Source: Mycobacterium deserti
GTDB taxonomy: Bacteria > Actinomycetota > Actinomycetes > Mycobacteriales > Mycobacteriaceae
Direction of reading: 5' to 3'
Length of the DNA stretch: 64,000 bases
NCBI RefSeq assembly: GCF_025345615.1
Contig: NZ_JAODWD010000005.1
Coordinates: forward strand, 124,001-188,000
The stretch's first letter is position 1, and each line of letters starts with the position of its first letter. The notes beneath the pieces are model-generated. The model saw only the letters and a list, made by a program, of their open reading frames with translations. It did not search any database and was not told where the DNA came from. This document shows positions 35,489 through 43,682 of this stretch, in pieces. Made by a program: the position numbers and the translations under genes.

Positions 35489-37071
35489 CCCTCGCCGACA
35501 GGTTGGCAGCGTTGTCGTCGGTGGCCGAGTTGGGCGTCGGGCGACTGCCCGAGGAACTACTGGCCGACTTGCATGCCCTGGACCAACGGGCCGGCGCCCG
35601 GTTGCGGCTGACCGGCGAGTACACCGTCGTCGCGCTGGCCGGAGCCACCGGCAGCGGAAAGTCCTCATTGTTCAACGCGATTGCGGGAGCGCCGTTGGCC
35701 ACCGTCGGGATACGACGGCCCACGACGTCGGCGACTCAAGCGGTCGTCTTCGGGCCTGCCGGCGCGACGGAACTGCTGGACTGGCTGGAGATCGGGACGC
35801 GGCAATACAGCGATGCCTCGTCTGCTCCGGGGCTGTCCGGGCTGGTGCTGCTCGACCTGCCCGATCACGACTCCACCGAGTTGTCCCACCGGGCGGAGGT
35901 GGACCGCCTGGTGCGGCTCGTCGACGCGTTCGTCTGGGTACTGGACCCCCAGAAGTACGCCGATGCAGCGCTGCACGATTCGTACCTGCGGCCGCTCGCC
36001 GCGCATCGAGACGTGATGGTGGTGGTGCTCAACCAGTCCGACCGGCTGCCCGCTGATGACCTGGCCGCGTGTGTCCGAGACGTCGACAGGCTGCTGGCCG
36101 AGGATGGCTTGGCGGGGGTGTCGGTCCTGGCGACATCGGCCGTGACGCCGGACGGCGTTGTGCCGCTTCGTGATTTCCTGGTGTCGACTGTGGCCAATCA
36201 CCGGGCGCGGACCGCGCGGGTGAACGCTGATCTGGATTCGATGGCCAGTCGTCTCACGCCGCTCGTCCCACCGCAACGGTCCGGGCCCGCCTTGCGCGAC
36301 GCCGAGCGACGGCTGCAGACCGCGCTCGCGGCGGCCGCAGGCGTTCCGACGGTGGTGAGTGCCGTAGGCCGAGCCTACGAGCGGCGAGGGCTCGCGGCGG
36401 TCGGCTGGCCGCCGCTGCGCCTGATCCCCAAACTGCGGCCTGACCCGTTGCGCCGCTTAGGAATCGGACACTCTGCCGCATCGGACGGCAACGAGGTGCT
36501 GCGCCGGACGTCGTTGCCGTCGGCGTCGGCGGCCTCGCGCGCGGCGGTGGACAGTGCCGTCCGCTCGCTGGTAGAAACCGCGTCGACCGGACTGCCTGCG
36601 CCGTGGCCCCGGTTGGTACTCGAGGCGGCGAAGTCGCGGACCGCTGCTGTGCCCGACGCCCTGGACCGGGCCGTGGGCGGCGCCGAACTCGGGACGGAGC
36701 GGTCACCGCGGTGGTGGCGGCTGATCGAGGTGATCCAGTGGGTCCTTCTGGCCGCAGCGGTGGCGGGCGGATTGTGGCTGGGCCTCCTCGCCGTACTGGC
36801 CTACCTGCAGATCGATCTCGACCCGCCGGCACTAGGGCCATTCGCCTGGCCGACCGTTCTGCTGGCCGGGGGACTTGCCCTCGGATTGGCGCTGCGCGTG
36901 CTGATTCGGCCGTTCGTGGCGTGGGGCGCAGCGCGGCGCCGACGACGGGCTACATCGGAACTGCGTCGACGCGTCGACGCAGTGGGGGAGGAGTTCGTGG
37001 TGAAGCAGGTGTCGACGGAATTGTCCGTCTACGGACAGTTGTCCGCGGCAGTGCAGGGCCTGAGCCGCTGA
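35485..37071 (+). CDS. Dynamin-like GTPase with C-terminal membrane hairpin, second of a pair
   Basis: 528 residues. G1 GATGSGKSS at 53-61, the RRPTTSATQAVVF switch, G3 LLDLPDHDS, and G4 NQSD at 183-186, so the GTP-binding site is complete. Two transmembrane helices near residues 424-444 and 452-475 (WVLLAAAVAGGLWLGLLAVL and a second Leu/Ala-rich segment) precede an Arg-rich stretch (AARRRRR) and a final helix. GTG 35485 overlaps the upstream GTPase as GTGA, so the two are probably made in fixed ratio. The SRPBCC gene starts in its stop codon. Confidence 0.78.
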   Translation: MTLADRLAALSSVAELGVGRLPEELLADLHALDQRAGARLRLTGEYTVVALAGATGSGKSSLFNAIAGAPLATVGIRRPTTSATQAVVFGPAGATELLDWLEIGTRQYSDASSAPGLSGLVLLDLPDHDSTELSHRAEVDRLVRLVDAFVWVLDPQKYADAALHDSYLRPLAAHRDVMVVVLNQSDRLPADDLAACVRDVDRLLAEDGLAGVSVLATSAVTPDGVVPLRDFLVSTVANHRARTARVNADLDSMASRLTPLVPPQRSGPALRDAERRLQTALAAAAGVPTVVSAVGRAYERRGLAAVGWPPLRLIPKLRPDPLRRLGIGHSAASDGNEVLRRTSLPSASAASRAAVDSAVRSLVETASTGLPAPWPRLVLEAAKSRTAAVPDALDRAVGGAELGTERSPRWWRLIEVIQWVLLAAAVAGGLWLGLLAVLAYLQIDLDPPALGPFAWPTVLLAGGLALGLALRVLIRPFVAWGAARRRRRATSELRRRVDAVGEEFVVKQVSTELSVYGQLSAAVQGLSR

Positions 37072-37532
37072 TGCGCGGAGCGGTGACGGTTCACATGAAT
37101 GCGCCGGCGATGGACATTTGGAACCTTGTCTCCGACGTCAGGAACACCGGGCGGTTCTCGCCGGAGACGTTCGACGCCGAATGGCTCGACGAAGTCGACG
37201 AACCCGCGATCGGCGCGCGGTTCCGCGGCCACGTCAAGCGCAACGAGATCGGTCCCGTGTACTGGACGACGTGTCGAGTTACGGCGTGTGACCCAGGTAG
37301 AGAGTTCGGCTTCGCGGTGCTAGTCGGCGAGCGCGCGGTGAACAATTGGCACTGGCACTACGCGTTCTTGCCCGAAGGCAGCGGAACCGACGTGACCGAG
37401 GCATTCCGGACTATTGAGTCGCCGGTCCTGCGGCCGCTGGAATTACTCGGCTACGTTCGCAAGCGTCGCAACCTGCGCGATATGCGCACGACCCTCGAAC
37501 GCATCAAGACCGTCGTCGAATCGCCGGGCTGA
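37071..37532 (+). CDS. SRPBCC (START-like) domain protein
   Basis: 153 residues. MRGAVTVHMNAPAMDIWNLVSDVRNTGRFSPE at the N-terminus, broken as usual by a strand-helix-turn, and GARFRGHVKRNEIGPVYW, followed by a long C-terminal helix (RDMRTTLERIKTVVE), match the polyketide cyclase/dehydrase hydrophobic-pocket fold. ATG 37071 shares one base with the upstream GTPase stop, so it is the third gene of that operon. It might bind a lipid or hydrophobic ligand; no evidence for a reaction. Confidence 0.8.
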   Translation: MRGAVTVHMNAPAMDIWNLVSDVRNTGRFSPETFDAEWLDEVDEPAIGARFRGHVKRNEIGPVYWTTCRVTACDPGREFGFAVLVGERAVNNWHWHYAFLPEGSGTDVTEAFRTIESPVLRPLELLGYVRKRRNLRDMRTTLERIKTVVESPG

Positions 37533-37536
37533 CGAT

Positions 37537-38616
37537 TCACACCGTCGGACGCCAGAAACCCTGGAATCCCTGACCGACGTTGTCGGTTCGGATCGGCGAC
37601 AACTTCACCGGGTCGCCCGCCTCGATCATCGTGCCGTTGCCGACGACCATCGCCACGTGACCGTCCCACACCGCGAGGTCGCCCGGCCGCAGATCCCCCG
37701 CGCCCACGGCGGCGCCGATGTCCTGCTCCTGCGCCAGCCGCGGAATGTTCAGGCCCGCTTGGCCGTAGGCCCACTGCGTGAGTCCGCTGCAGTCCAAGCC
37801 CACGCCCGGGGTCGTACCGCCCCACTCGTAGGGCACACCGAGCTGGGTCAAAGCGTGTCGAACCGCGCTCGCCGCCGTCGCATTCGGCGCCAACGCCGTG
37901 CTGCCGTCGGGCAGGCGGATGGCGACGCCGTCGCCGAACGTCGCCGCATCGGGCAGGTCGCGCGCCGTCTCCGGATGCGAAGCAAGCGAAGCCAATTCGC
38001 CGATCGCCGAACCCCACCCGCCGCCCCCGCCACTCTGTGAGGGCATCGACGGCATCGCCGGCGCGGACATGCCCGCCGGCGCCGTGGCGAGAGGTGCCGT
38101 GGACGCCGGTGTCGCCTCAGAAGTCAGCGCTGCCGTATGGCCGTCCAGCTCGGCCTGCAGCTCCCTAACCACAGCGACGGCCTCGTCGAGCGAGCGTTGC
38201 GCCTCGGCGAGCAACGCCTGCGCCACCTGGGGTGAGTCCACGAACGGCTCGAGCGCCGCTGCGCGCGCCTCGAAGTCGTCGGCGATGGCGCGCAACCGCG
38301 CGTCGGCGCGCTGAACCGCCGCCGACGCGGTACCCGCGGCGGCGCTCATCCGGTCGACGCGCTCGGCGAGTCCGTCGATCGCTGCGACCGTCGACGCGAT
38401 GGACCCGGCGGCGGCGTCGGCACCTGAACCCGACCAGGACGCCTGCGCGTGAAGCCACGACCGCCGCGCCGCCGCCGACACGTCCATGAGCGCGTCGCGG
38501 GTCCGCTCGAGCGCCGCCGCCGGATCGGCGAGTGGACCCACGGAAAAGCCCGGGCCCACCGTCGAACGCACCCGTCGGATCGCCTCGACCACCTGCGCCA
38601 CCAGCGCGCCCGGCAC
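37537..38616 (-). CDS. NlpC/P60 peptidoglycan hydrolase with N-terminal WXG100-like domain
   Basis: 359 residues. The C-terminal ~130 residues are an NlpC/P60 endopeptidase: ALTQLGVPYEWGG, catalytic Cys276 in LDCSGLTQWAYGQ and His320 in WDGHVAMVVG. The N-terminal ~155 residues are helical with a WSGSG (WXG) turn near residue 61 and no signal peptide, suggesting type VII (ESX) secretion; a Pro/Ser/Gly linker joins the parts. GTG 38616 begins 2 bp after the EspC-like gene, so the two form an operon, as for other ESX substrate pairs. Predicted to cleave D-Glu-mDAP bonds in peptidoglycan. Confidence 0.85.
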   Translation of the reverse strand: MPGALVAQVVEAIRRVRSTVGPGFSVGPLADPAAALERTRDALMDVSAAARRSWLHAQASWSGSGADAAAGSIASTVAAIDGLAERVDRMSAAAGTASAAVQRADARLRAIADDFEARAAALEPFVDSPQVAQALLAEAQRSLDEAVAVVRELQAELDGHTAALTSEATPASTAPLATAPAGMSAPAMPSMPSQSGGGGGWGSAIGELASLASHPETARDLPDAATFGDGVAIRLPDGSTALAPNATAASAVRHALTQLGVPYEWGGTTPGVGLDCSGLTQWAYGQAGLNIPRLAQEQDIGAAVGAGDLRPGDLAVWDGHVAMVVGNGTMIEAGDPVKLSPIRTDNVGQGFQGFWRPTV

Positions 38617-38618
38617 CG

Positions 38619-38915
38619 CTAGACCCCGATGATCGACGTGCCGGCGTCGTGGTCGGCGGCGTCGTACGCGGCCGCCGTGCCGAACGCGGTGCCGCCCGTC
38701 GCCGACAGCCGGTCGCTCAAAGCGGTCACCGCGCGGGCCCCGTCGGCGGCCGCCTCGGCCAACGCGGCCAGGAAGCCTGCGCCGACGGGACCCAGCATCT
38801 CGGCGGCCCCCGCGCCCGGCAGCGTCGACAGTGCGGCCGCGATCGCGGCGAGGTCAGCGGCTTGGTCACCGGAGGCATTACCCAGCGCGCGGATGGCATC
38901 GGTATCGGCGAACAT
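38619..38915 (-). CDS. EspC-like small ESX-associated protein
   Basis: 98 residues, Ala-rich and helical, without signal peptide. It starts MFADTDAIRALGNASGDQAA, has a central LGPVGAGFLAALAEAA turn at the position of a helix-turn-helix, and ends TSIIGV. This fits the EspC/DUF2580-type family of type VII secretion partners. It lies immediately upstream of the WXG-NlpC/P60 gene and probably heterodimerises with that protein. ATG 38915 is chosen; an ATG at 38942 is also in frame. Confidence 0.65.
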   Translation of the reverse strand: MFADTDAIRALGNASGDQAADLAAIAAALSTLPGAGAAEMLGPVGAGFLAALAEAAADGARAVTALSDRLSATGGTAFGTAAAYDAADHDAGTSIIGV

Positions 38916-38964
38916 GCCGTTAGGACGGCGTCCGGCGCGCATCGGTTCCACTAATGTGCGGCGC

Positions 38965-39588
38965 ATGGATGTGCGCGTCGTCGACCACCCGCTGGCCGCC
39001 GCGCGGCTGACCACCCTGCGCAACGAGCTCACCGACAACGCGACGTTCCGGGCCGCGCTGCGCGACCTGACCCTGATGCTGGTCTACGAGGCCACCCGCG
39101 ACGCCGCCACCGACGCGATCTCGGTGCGCACGCCGCTGGCCGAGACCACCGGCTACCGGCTGGCCAACCCGCCCCTGCTCGTTCCGGTGCTGCGCGCCGG
39201 TCTCGGCATGGTCGACCAGGCGCACGCGCTGATCCCCGAAGCCCGCGTCGGCTTCGTCGGCGTCGCGCGTGACGAGGAAACCCACCAGCCCACACCGTAT
39301 TTGGAGTCGCTGCCCGACGATCTGAGCACTCAGCCGGTAATGGTGCTCGATCCGATGCTGGCGACCGGCGGGTCGATGGCGCACACCATCAAGCTGCTGC
39401 ACTCACGCAATGCCGTTGACATCACCGCGATCTGCGTGGTGGTCGCGCCCGAGGGGATAGCGACACTGGAGGAAGTCGCCCCCGACATGCGACTGTTCAC
39501 AGCGACCATCGACGAGCGACTCAACGACATCGCCTACATCGTGCCGGGCCTCGGCGACGCGGGAGACCGTCAGTTCGGACCGCGGTAG
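38965..39588 (+). CDS. upp: Uracil phosphoribosyltransferase
   Basis: 207 residues. Makes UMP from uracil and PRPP. Seen: VVDHPLAAARLTTLRN, VPVLRAGLGMVDQA, the PRPP-binding signature VMVLDPMLATGGSM and the uracil-binding IAYIVPGLGDAGDR. ATG 38965 lies 7 nt after TAATGT (38952-38957), suggesting a leaderless transcript divergent from the EspC-like gene. Convergent with pmmB, 5 bp between stops. Confidence 0.97.
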   Translation: MDVRVVDHPLAAARLTTLRNELTDNATFRAALRDLTLMLVYEATRDAATDAISVRTPLAETTGYRLANPPLLVPVLRAGLGMVDQAHALIPEARVGFVGVARDEETHQPTPYLESLPDDLSTQPVMVLDPMLATGGSMAHTIKLLHSRNAVDITAICVVVAPEGIATLEEVAPDMRLFTATIDERLNDIAYIVPGLGDAGDRQFGPR

Positions 39589-39593
39589 CGCCG

Positions 39594-41231
39594 CTAAAGC
39601 TGCTCGACGACGCTTGCGACCTGGTCCCGCAGTGCGTATGCCTGCTCGCGAGCGGCGCTCAGGTCGCCGTCCACCCCACATCGAACCTCGATGTAGGACT
39701 TGACTTTCGGTTCCGTGCCCGACGGCCGTGTCACCACCCGGACCCACTTCTCGTCGTCGCCGCCGGTGAGGATCAGCGCGTCGGTGCGGGAGTCGCCGCT
39801 GTTGTGCTGCAGGTCGGTGGCCGTCACCTCGAAACCGGCCAGCCGATCGGGCGGGGTGTCGCGCAGCCGCGACATCACCGCGGCCGCCTCGTCGAAGTCG
39901 TCGACGCGTCGCGACACCTGCTGCGTTGCGTGCACACCGTGGCGGCGCGCCAGGTCGTCCAGCGCATCGAGGACCGTGTGTCCGCGGCGCTGCAGCGCCG
40001 CGAGCATGTCGCAGAAGAGCACCGCGGCGCTGATGCCGTCTTTGTCGCGGACGCCTGCGGGGTCGACGCAATGGCCGATCGCTTCTTCGTAGGCGTACAC
40101 CAGCGTGCAGCCCGGCAGGTCCAGGTCGGCCCGCGCCAGCCACTTGAACCCGGTCAGGGTCTCGACGTGGCGGGCGCCGTGTTCAGCGGTGATGGCCGCG
40201 AGCATGCGTGACGACACGATCGAGTTCGCCACCACCGTGACGTCCTTCACCGGACCGGCTTCGATCTGTGAAAGCAGATAATCGCCTAGTAGCCAACCGG
40301 TTTCGTCGCCGGAAAGCATGCGCCAGCCGTCGGGGGTCGGCACCCCGATGGCGCACCGGTCGGCGTCGGGATCCAGGGCGATGGCCACGTCCGCCTCGAC
40401 GTCGGCGGCGAGTTTGAGCACCGCGTCGGTCGCCCCCGGCTCCTCCGGGTTCGGGAACTCCACCGTCGGGAAATCGGGGTCGGGCGCGAACTGCTCCTCG
40501 ACGACATGCACGTCCGAGAACCCAGCGCGCACGAAGGCGTCGAGGGCGAACTCGCCACCCACGCCGTGCAGCGGGGTGAGCGCGATCCGGACCGACCCGT
40601 GCGTGTGGCGCACGTGCGACGCCCGGTCGACGTAGCGCTGAACCTGGTCGACGCCGGACGGTGTGACCGAATGCCGCGGGATCTCGTCGGCGTGCGGTGC
40701 CTCCGCCATCGCCTGTTCGATCTCACGGTCCGACGGTCCGACGATCGGAAAGCCGCCCTCGAAGTAGACCTTGTAACCGTTGTAGTTCGGCGGGTTGTGC
40801 GACGCGGTGATCATGATGCCGGCGACGGCACCGCCGTGCCGCACGGCGAATGCCACCACAGGCGTGGGCACCGCGGTGAACATCAACGTTGTCGGAAAAC
40901 CCTGAGCGGCAAACACTTCGGCTGTCGCCAAGGCGAACTCGTCGGAGCCGTGCCTGGCGTCGCGGCCCACGATGATGTCGCGGCCCTCCAGCCCCCGGTC
41001 CTTGAGTACCTTGGCAACGGCCCAACTGGCCCGCAGCACGACAGCTAGATTCATCCCGTTGGGTCCGCCGCGCAGAGGGCCGCGCAGACCCGCCGTCCCG
41101 AACGTGAGCGATCGCGCGAACCGCTCGTCGAGCTCATCCTCGCTGCACGCCGACAGCTCGGCGGCGGTGTCCGGATCGGGGTCGTGGGAGATCCACTCTT
41201 GCGCGGTCGTGGAGGTCCGCGTCTGAGTCAT
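39594..41231 (-). CDS. pmmB: Phosphomannomutase/phosphopentomutase PmmB
   Basis: 545 residues, alpha-D-phosphohexomutase superfamily. Seen: LTFGTAGLRGPLRGGPNGMN, catalytic phosphoserine loop ITASHNPPNYNGYKVYF, metal loop ALDPDADRCAIGV, sugar-binding AYEEAIGHCVDP and phosphate-binding TRPSGTEPKVK. In the Rv3308 position. Together with deoA and deoD, a role as phosphopentomutase in nucleoside salvage is plausible. Its ATG overlaps the MarR gene stop as ATGA, so the two are cotranscribed. Confidence 0.93.
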   Translation of the reverse strand: MTQTRTSTTAQEWISHDPDPDTAAELSACSEDELDERFARSLTFGTAGLRGPLRGGPNGMNLAVVLRASWAVAKVLKDRGLEGRDIIVGRDARHGSDEFALATAEVFAAQGFPTTLMFTAVPTPVVAFAVRHGGAVAGIMITASHNPPNYNGYKVYFEGGFPIVGPSDREIEQAMAEAPHADEIPRHSVTPSGVDQVQRYVDRASHVRHTHGSVRIALTPLHGVGGEFALDAFVRAGFSDVHVVEEQFAPDPDFPTVEFPNPEEPGATDAVLKLAADVEADVAIALDPDADRCAIGVPTPDGWRMLSGDETGWLLGDYLLSQIEAGPVKDVTVVANSIVSSRMLAAITAEHGARHVETLTGFKWLARADLDLPGCTLVYAYEEAIGHCVDPAGVRDKDGISAAVLFCDMLAALQRRGHTVLDALDDLARRHGVHATQQVSRRVDDFDEAAAVMSRLRDTPPDRLAGFEVTATDLQHNSGDSRTDALILTGGDDEKWVRVVTRPSGTEPKVKSYIEVRCGVDGDLSAAREQAYALRDQVASVVEQL

Positions 41232-41701
41232 AGGGCCAGTGTGCCCACTTTTGCGTCTGCATATGCCAGCTTGCGAAGCACCGGTGCGACAAGCATCAAT
41301 AGGTCGAACTCGAGCTGGGACAGGTTGTCGCGCATCGTGGCGTGCAGCCAGGCGTCGCGCTCGGCGCGGTCGGTCTCGAGCAAGTCCGTGCCCGCATCGG
41401 TGATCTCGATGAGCTGGCGGCGCCGGTCGGCCTCGTCGGGACGGCGAACGATCAGGTCGCGGCCCATCAGCTCGTTGATGCTGTCGGTCAGCGACTGCAC
41501 CCGCACCCGCAGCCGGCCCGCGAGGTCGGCGGGGCTGATGACGCCGGTGCGGCTGACCTCGGTGAGCAGTTCCATCTGGCTCAGCGTCAGGCCGTGGTCG
41601 GGCCGGTGTCTGCGCATCTGGCGAACCACCGCCACCATCGACTCCCGCAGTTCGGTCGCCGCTGACTGAGGCGTTGCTTTCAGTACCGAGTCGCTCGTCA
41701 T
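41228..41701 (-). CDS. MarR-family transcriptional regulator
   Basis: 157 residues. Winged helix: LTLSQMELLTEVSRTG, ISPADLAGRLRVRVQSLTDSI, RRPDEADRRRQLIEITDAG (the wing with the typical D-x-R-x(3) pattern), and N- and C-terminal dimerisation helices. ATG 41701 lies six bases after TATAAC, and the palindrome ACCAAG-N6-CTTGGT covers this promoter, so autorepression is likely. Divergent from the AbrB-family membrane protein, coupled to pmmB downstream. Confidence 0.92.
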   Translation of the reverse strand: MTSDSVLKATPQSAATELRESMVAVVRQMRRHRPDHGLTLSQMELLTEVSRTGVISPADLAGRLRVRVQSLTDSINELMGRDLIVRRPDEADRRRQLIEITDAGTDLLETDRAERDAWLHATMRDNLSQLEFDLLMLVAPVLRKLAYADAKVGTLAL

Positions 41702-41702
41702 A

Positions 41703-41720
41703 ACCAAGTTATACCTTGGT
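41703..41720. promoter_or_regulatory. Probable MarR operator and marR -10 region
   Basis: ACCAAG (41703-41708), TTATAC, CTTGGT (41715-41720): a perfect inverted repeat with 6-bp arms, centred on the minus-strand -10 hexamer TATAAC (41713-41708) that precedes the marR ATG by 6 nt. Size and position suit a MarR dimer. It also lies 71 bp upstream of the divergent membrane protein, so both genes could be controlled. Confidence 0.65.
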
Positions 41721-41790
41721 AATTATCGCCAAGTCTCGGCTACACACGGTGTTGCATGGGAAAAAAGACAAGGGCATACTTGTTATCGAT

Positions 41791-42906
41791 ATGGTGAAAC
41801 GGATGCTGAAGTGGGTGCTGCTGCTCGCGGCCACGGCGGGCGTCACCATCCCGCTGACCCATTTCGGCGTGCCGTCGGCCGCCTTGTTCGCCGCCCTGGC
41901 CGTCGGCATCGTGCTGGCGCTTTCGGCGCTGGCACCCAGTCGGGTGCCGCGTCCCGCTGCCATCGCTGCTCAGGGCGTGCTCGGCGTCTACATCGGCACC
42001 ATGGTCCAGCAGGACGCGATCACCGCGCTCGGCCCGGACTGGCCCATCGTTGCGGCCGTCGCCGTCGCCACATTGCTGCTGAGCATCGTGTTCGGAGCAC
42101 TGCTCGCGCTGCACCGCGACGTCACCCCGTTGACCGGCTCGCTGGCGTTGGTGGCCGGCGGCGCTTCCGGGTTGGTCGCGATTGCCCGCGAACTCGGTGG
42201 CGACGACCGTGTGGTCTCGGTCGTGCAGTACCTGCGGGTCGCGCTGGTTACCGCGTCGATGCCCGCCGTCGTAGCGCTGTTCTATCACGTCGACAAGTCA
42301 CGGCCCGCGACGCAGCTTCCTCAAACCGAGACAGCGCCTTGGTATCTCAGCATCGGCATGCTCATCGCCCTAATCGTGGTCGGGGCGGCGGGCGGCAAGC
42401 TCATTCGGCTGCCCGGCGCGGGCCTGCTCGGCCCGTTGGCACTGACGGTGGTGCTGGAGCTGACCGGCCTGTCCTTCGGCCTGTCGGTGCCGATCGTGCT
42501 GGTGCAGATCGGCTACGCGCTGATCGGCTGGCAGGCCGGGCTGGCCTTCACCCGCGACTCGCTGCGGGTGGTCGGACGCTCGCTGCCGACCGCGATCGGC
42601 CTGATCGTCGCGCTCGGTGTCGCCACCGCGGGCCTCGGCCTGCTGCTGTCGCACGTCACGGGTGTCACGCCGCTGGAGGGATACCTGGCGACGACGCCGG
42701 GCGGCGTCTACGCGATCCTGGCCACCGCCGTCGACACCGGGTCCAACGTCACGTTCATCGTCGCCGCGCAGGTGCTGCGCATCCTGCTGATGCTGTTCGC
42801 GGCCCCCTGGGTGGCGCGGGGCGTGGTCGCCGTCAGCAAGAGGATCGGCCGTCAGAGTCGGGCGATCACCGCCGAGAGCAAAGAACCTATCCGCGTCGCG
42901 GACTGA
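41791..42906 (+). CDS. AbrB-family (PF05145-type) membrane protein
   Basis: 371 residues, about ten transmembrane helices arranged as two similar halves; the motif GxxGxxIGxMVQ (GVLGVYIGTMVQQD) in the first half and GYALIGWQAGLAFTRDSL in the second mark the AbrB duplication. Members were once called putative ammonia monooxygenases, but they are membrane proteins of unsettled function, some transport-related. Earlier in-frame starts (41716) would overlap the MarR operator; ATG 41791 is the first before the hydrophobic region. The last 55 bp overlap deoD on the other strand. Confidence 0.83.
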   Translation: MVKRMLKWVLLLAATAGVTIPLTHFGVPSAALFAALAVGIVLALSALAPSRVPRPAAIAAQGVLGVYIGTMVQQDAITALGPDWPIVAAVAVATLLLSIVFGALLALHRDVTPLTGSLALVAGGASGLVAIARELGGDDRVVSVVQYLRVALVTASMPAVVALFYHVDKSRPATQLPQTETAPWYLSIGMLIALIVVGAAGGKLIRLPGAGLLGPLALTVVLELTGLSFGLSVPIVLVQIGYALIGWQAGLAFTRDSLRVVGRSLPTAIGLIVALGVATAGLGLLLSHVTGVTPLEGYLATTPGGVYAILATAVDTGSNVTFIVAAQVLRILLMLFAAPWVARGVVAVSKRIGRQSRAITAESKEPIRVAD

Positions 42907-43634
42907 CGACCCGCTTCCAATACCTCGTCGTGGTTCAACGGCTGGCCGGTCATTCCGGCCGCCAGGTTGGTCACCAATGACACGCCGAGCACCGCAGCGC
43001 CCGCGGCGCGCGCGGCGATGGTCTCGTGCACCGTCGACATACCGACCAGGTCCGCGCCGACGACTCGCAGCATCCTGATCTCGGCCGGGGTCTCGTACTG
43101 CGGGCCGTTCAGCCCGGCGTAGACGCCCTCGGCCAGCGTCGGATCGATCTCGTGGGCGATGGCGCGCAACCGCGGCGAATAGGCATCGACCATGTCGACG
43201 AACTGTGCCCCGACCAACGGCGAGCGGCCGGTGAGGTTGAGGTGGTCGCTGATCAGCACCGGCTGTCCGACGGTGAAATCCTCACGCAGACCGCCCGCGG
43301 CGTTGGTCAGCACCACTGTGCGCACCCCTGCGGCGCACGCCGCGCGCACCGGGTGCACGACATGGCGCAGGTCGTGACCCTCATAGGCGTGAATCCTGCC
43401 GACGAGCACCAGCACCCGTCGGTCGCCGATGCGCAACGACAGCAGCCGTCCGGTGTGGCCCTGCGCGGTGGGCGGGGTGAAGCCGGGCAACTCGGCCATC
43501 GGCACCACGGCCACCGGATCTCCGAGTTCGTCGACGGCGGGCGCCCAGCCCGAGCCGAGGACGATCGCGACGTCGTGGCCGTCGACGCCGGTGCGGTCGC
43601 GGATCGCGGCCGCCGCTTCGTCCGGATCCGTCAC
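42852..43634 (-). CDS. deoD: Purine nucleoside phosphorylase
   Basis: 260 residues, trimeric PNP family. Splits inosine or guanosine to base and (deoxy)ribose-1-phosphate. Seen: VAIVLGSGWAPAVDEL, the PNP signature GRIHAYEGHDLRHVVHPVRA, VLTNAAGGL, AGLNGPQYETPAEIRML with the purine-site Glu, GMSTVHETIAARAAGA and VTNLAAGM near the N243-type purine-binding Asn. GTG 43634 is the start. Its 3' end overlaps the convergent AbrB gene by 55 bp. Corresponds to Rv3307. Confidence 0.95.
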   Translation of the reverse strand: MTDPDEAAAAIRDRTGVDGHDVAIVLGSGWAPAVDELGDPVAVVPMAELPGFTPPTAQGHTGRLLSLRIGDRRVLVLVGRIHAYEGHDLRHVVHPVRAACAAGVRTVVLTNAAGGLREDFTVGQPVLISDHLNLTGRSPLVGAQFVDMVDAYSPRLRAIAHEIDPTLAEGVYAGLNGPQYETPAEIRMLRVVGADLVGMSTVHETIAARAAGAAVLGVSLVTNLAAGMTGQPLNHDEVLEAGRQSATRIGSLLSAVIARL

Positions 43635-43682
43635 GATAGGCGAGCTTATCTGGCGTGACGCGGGCAGTGAGATACTGCAGAG

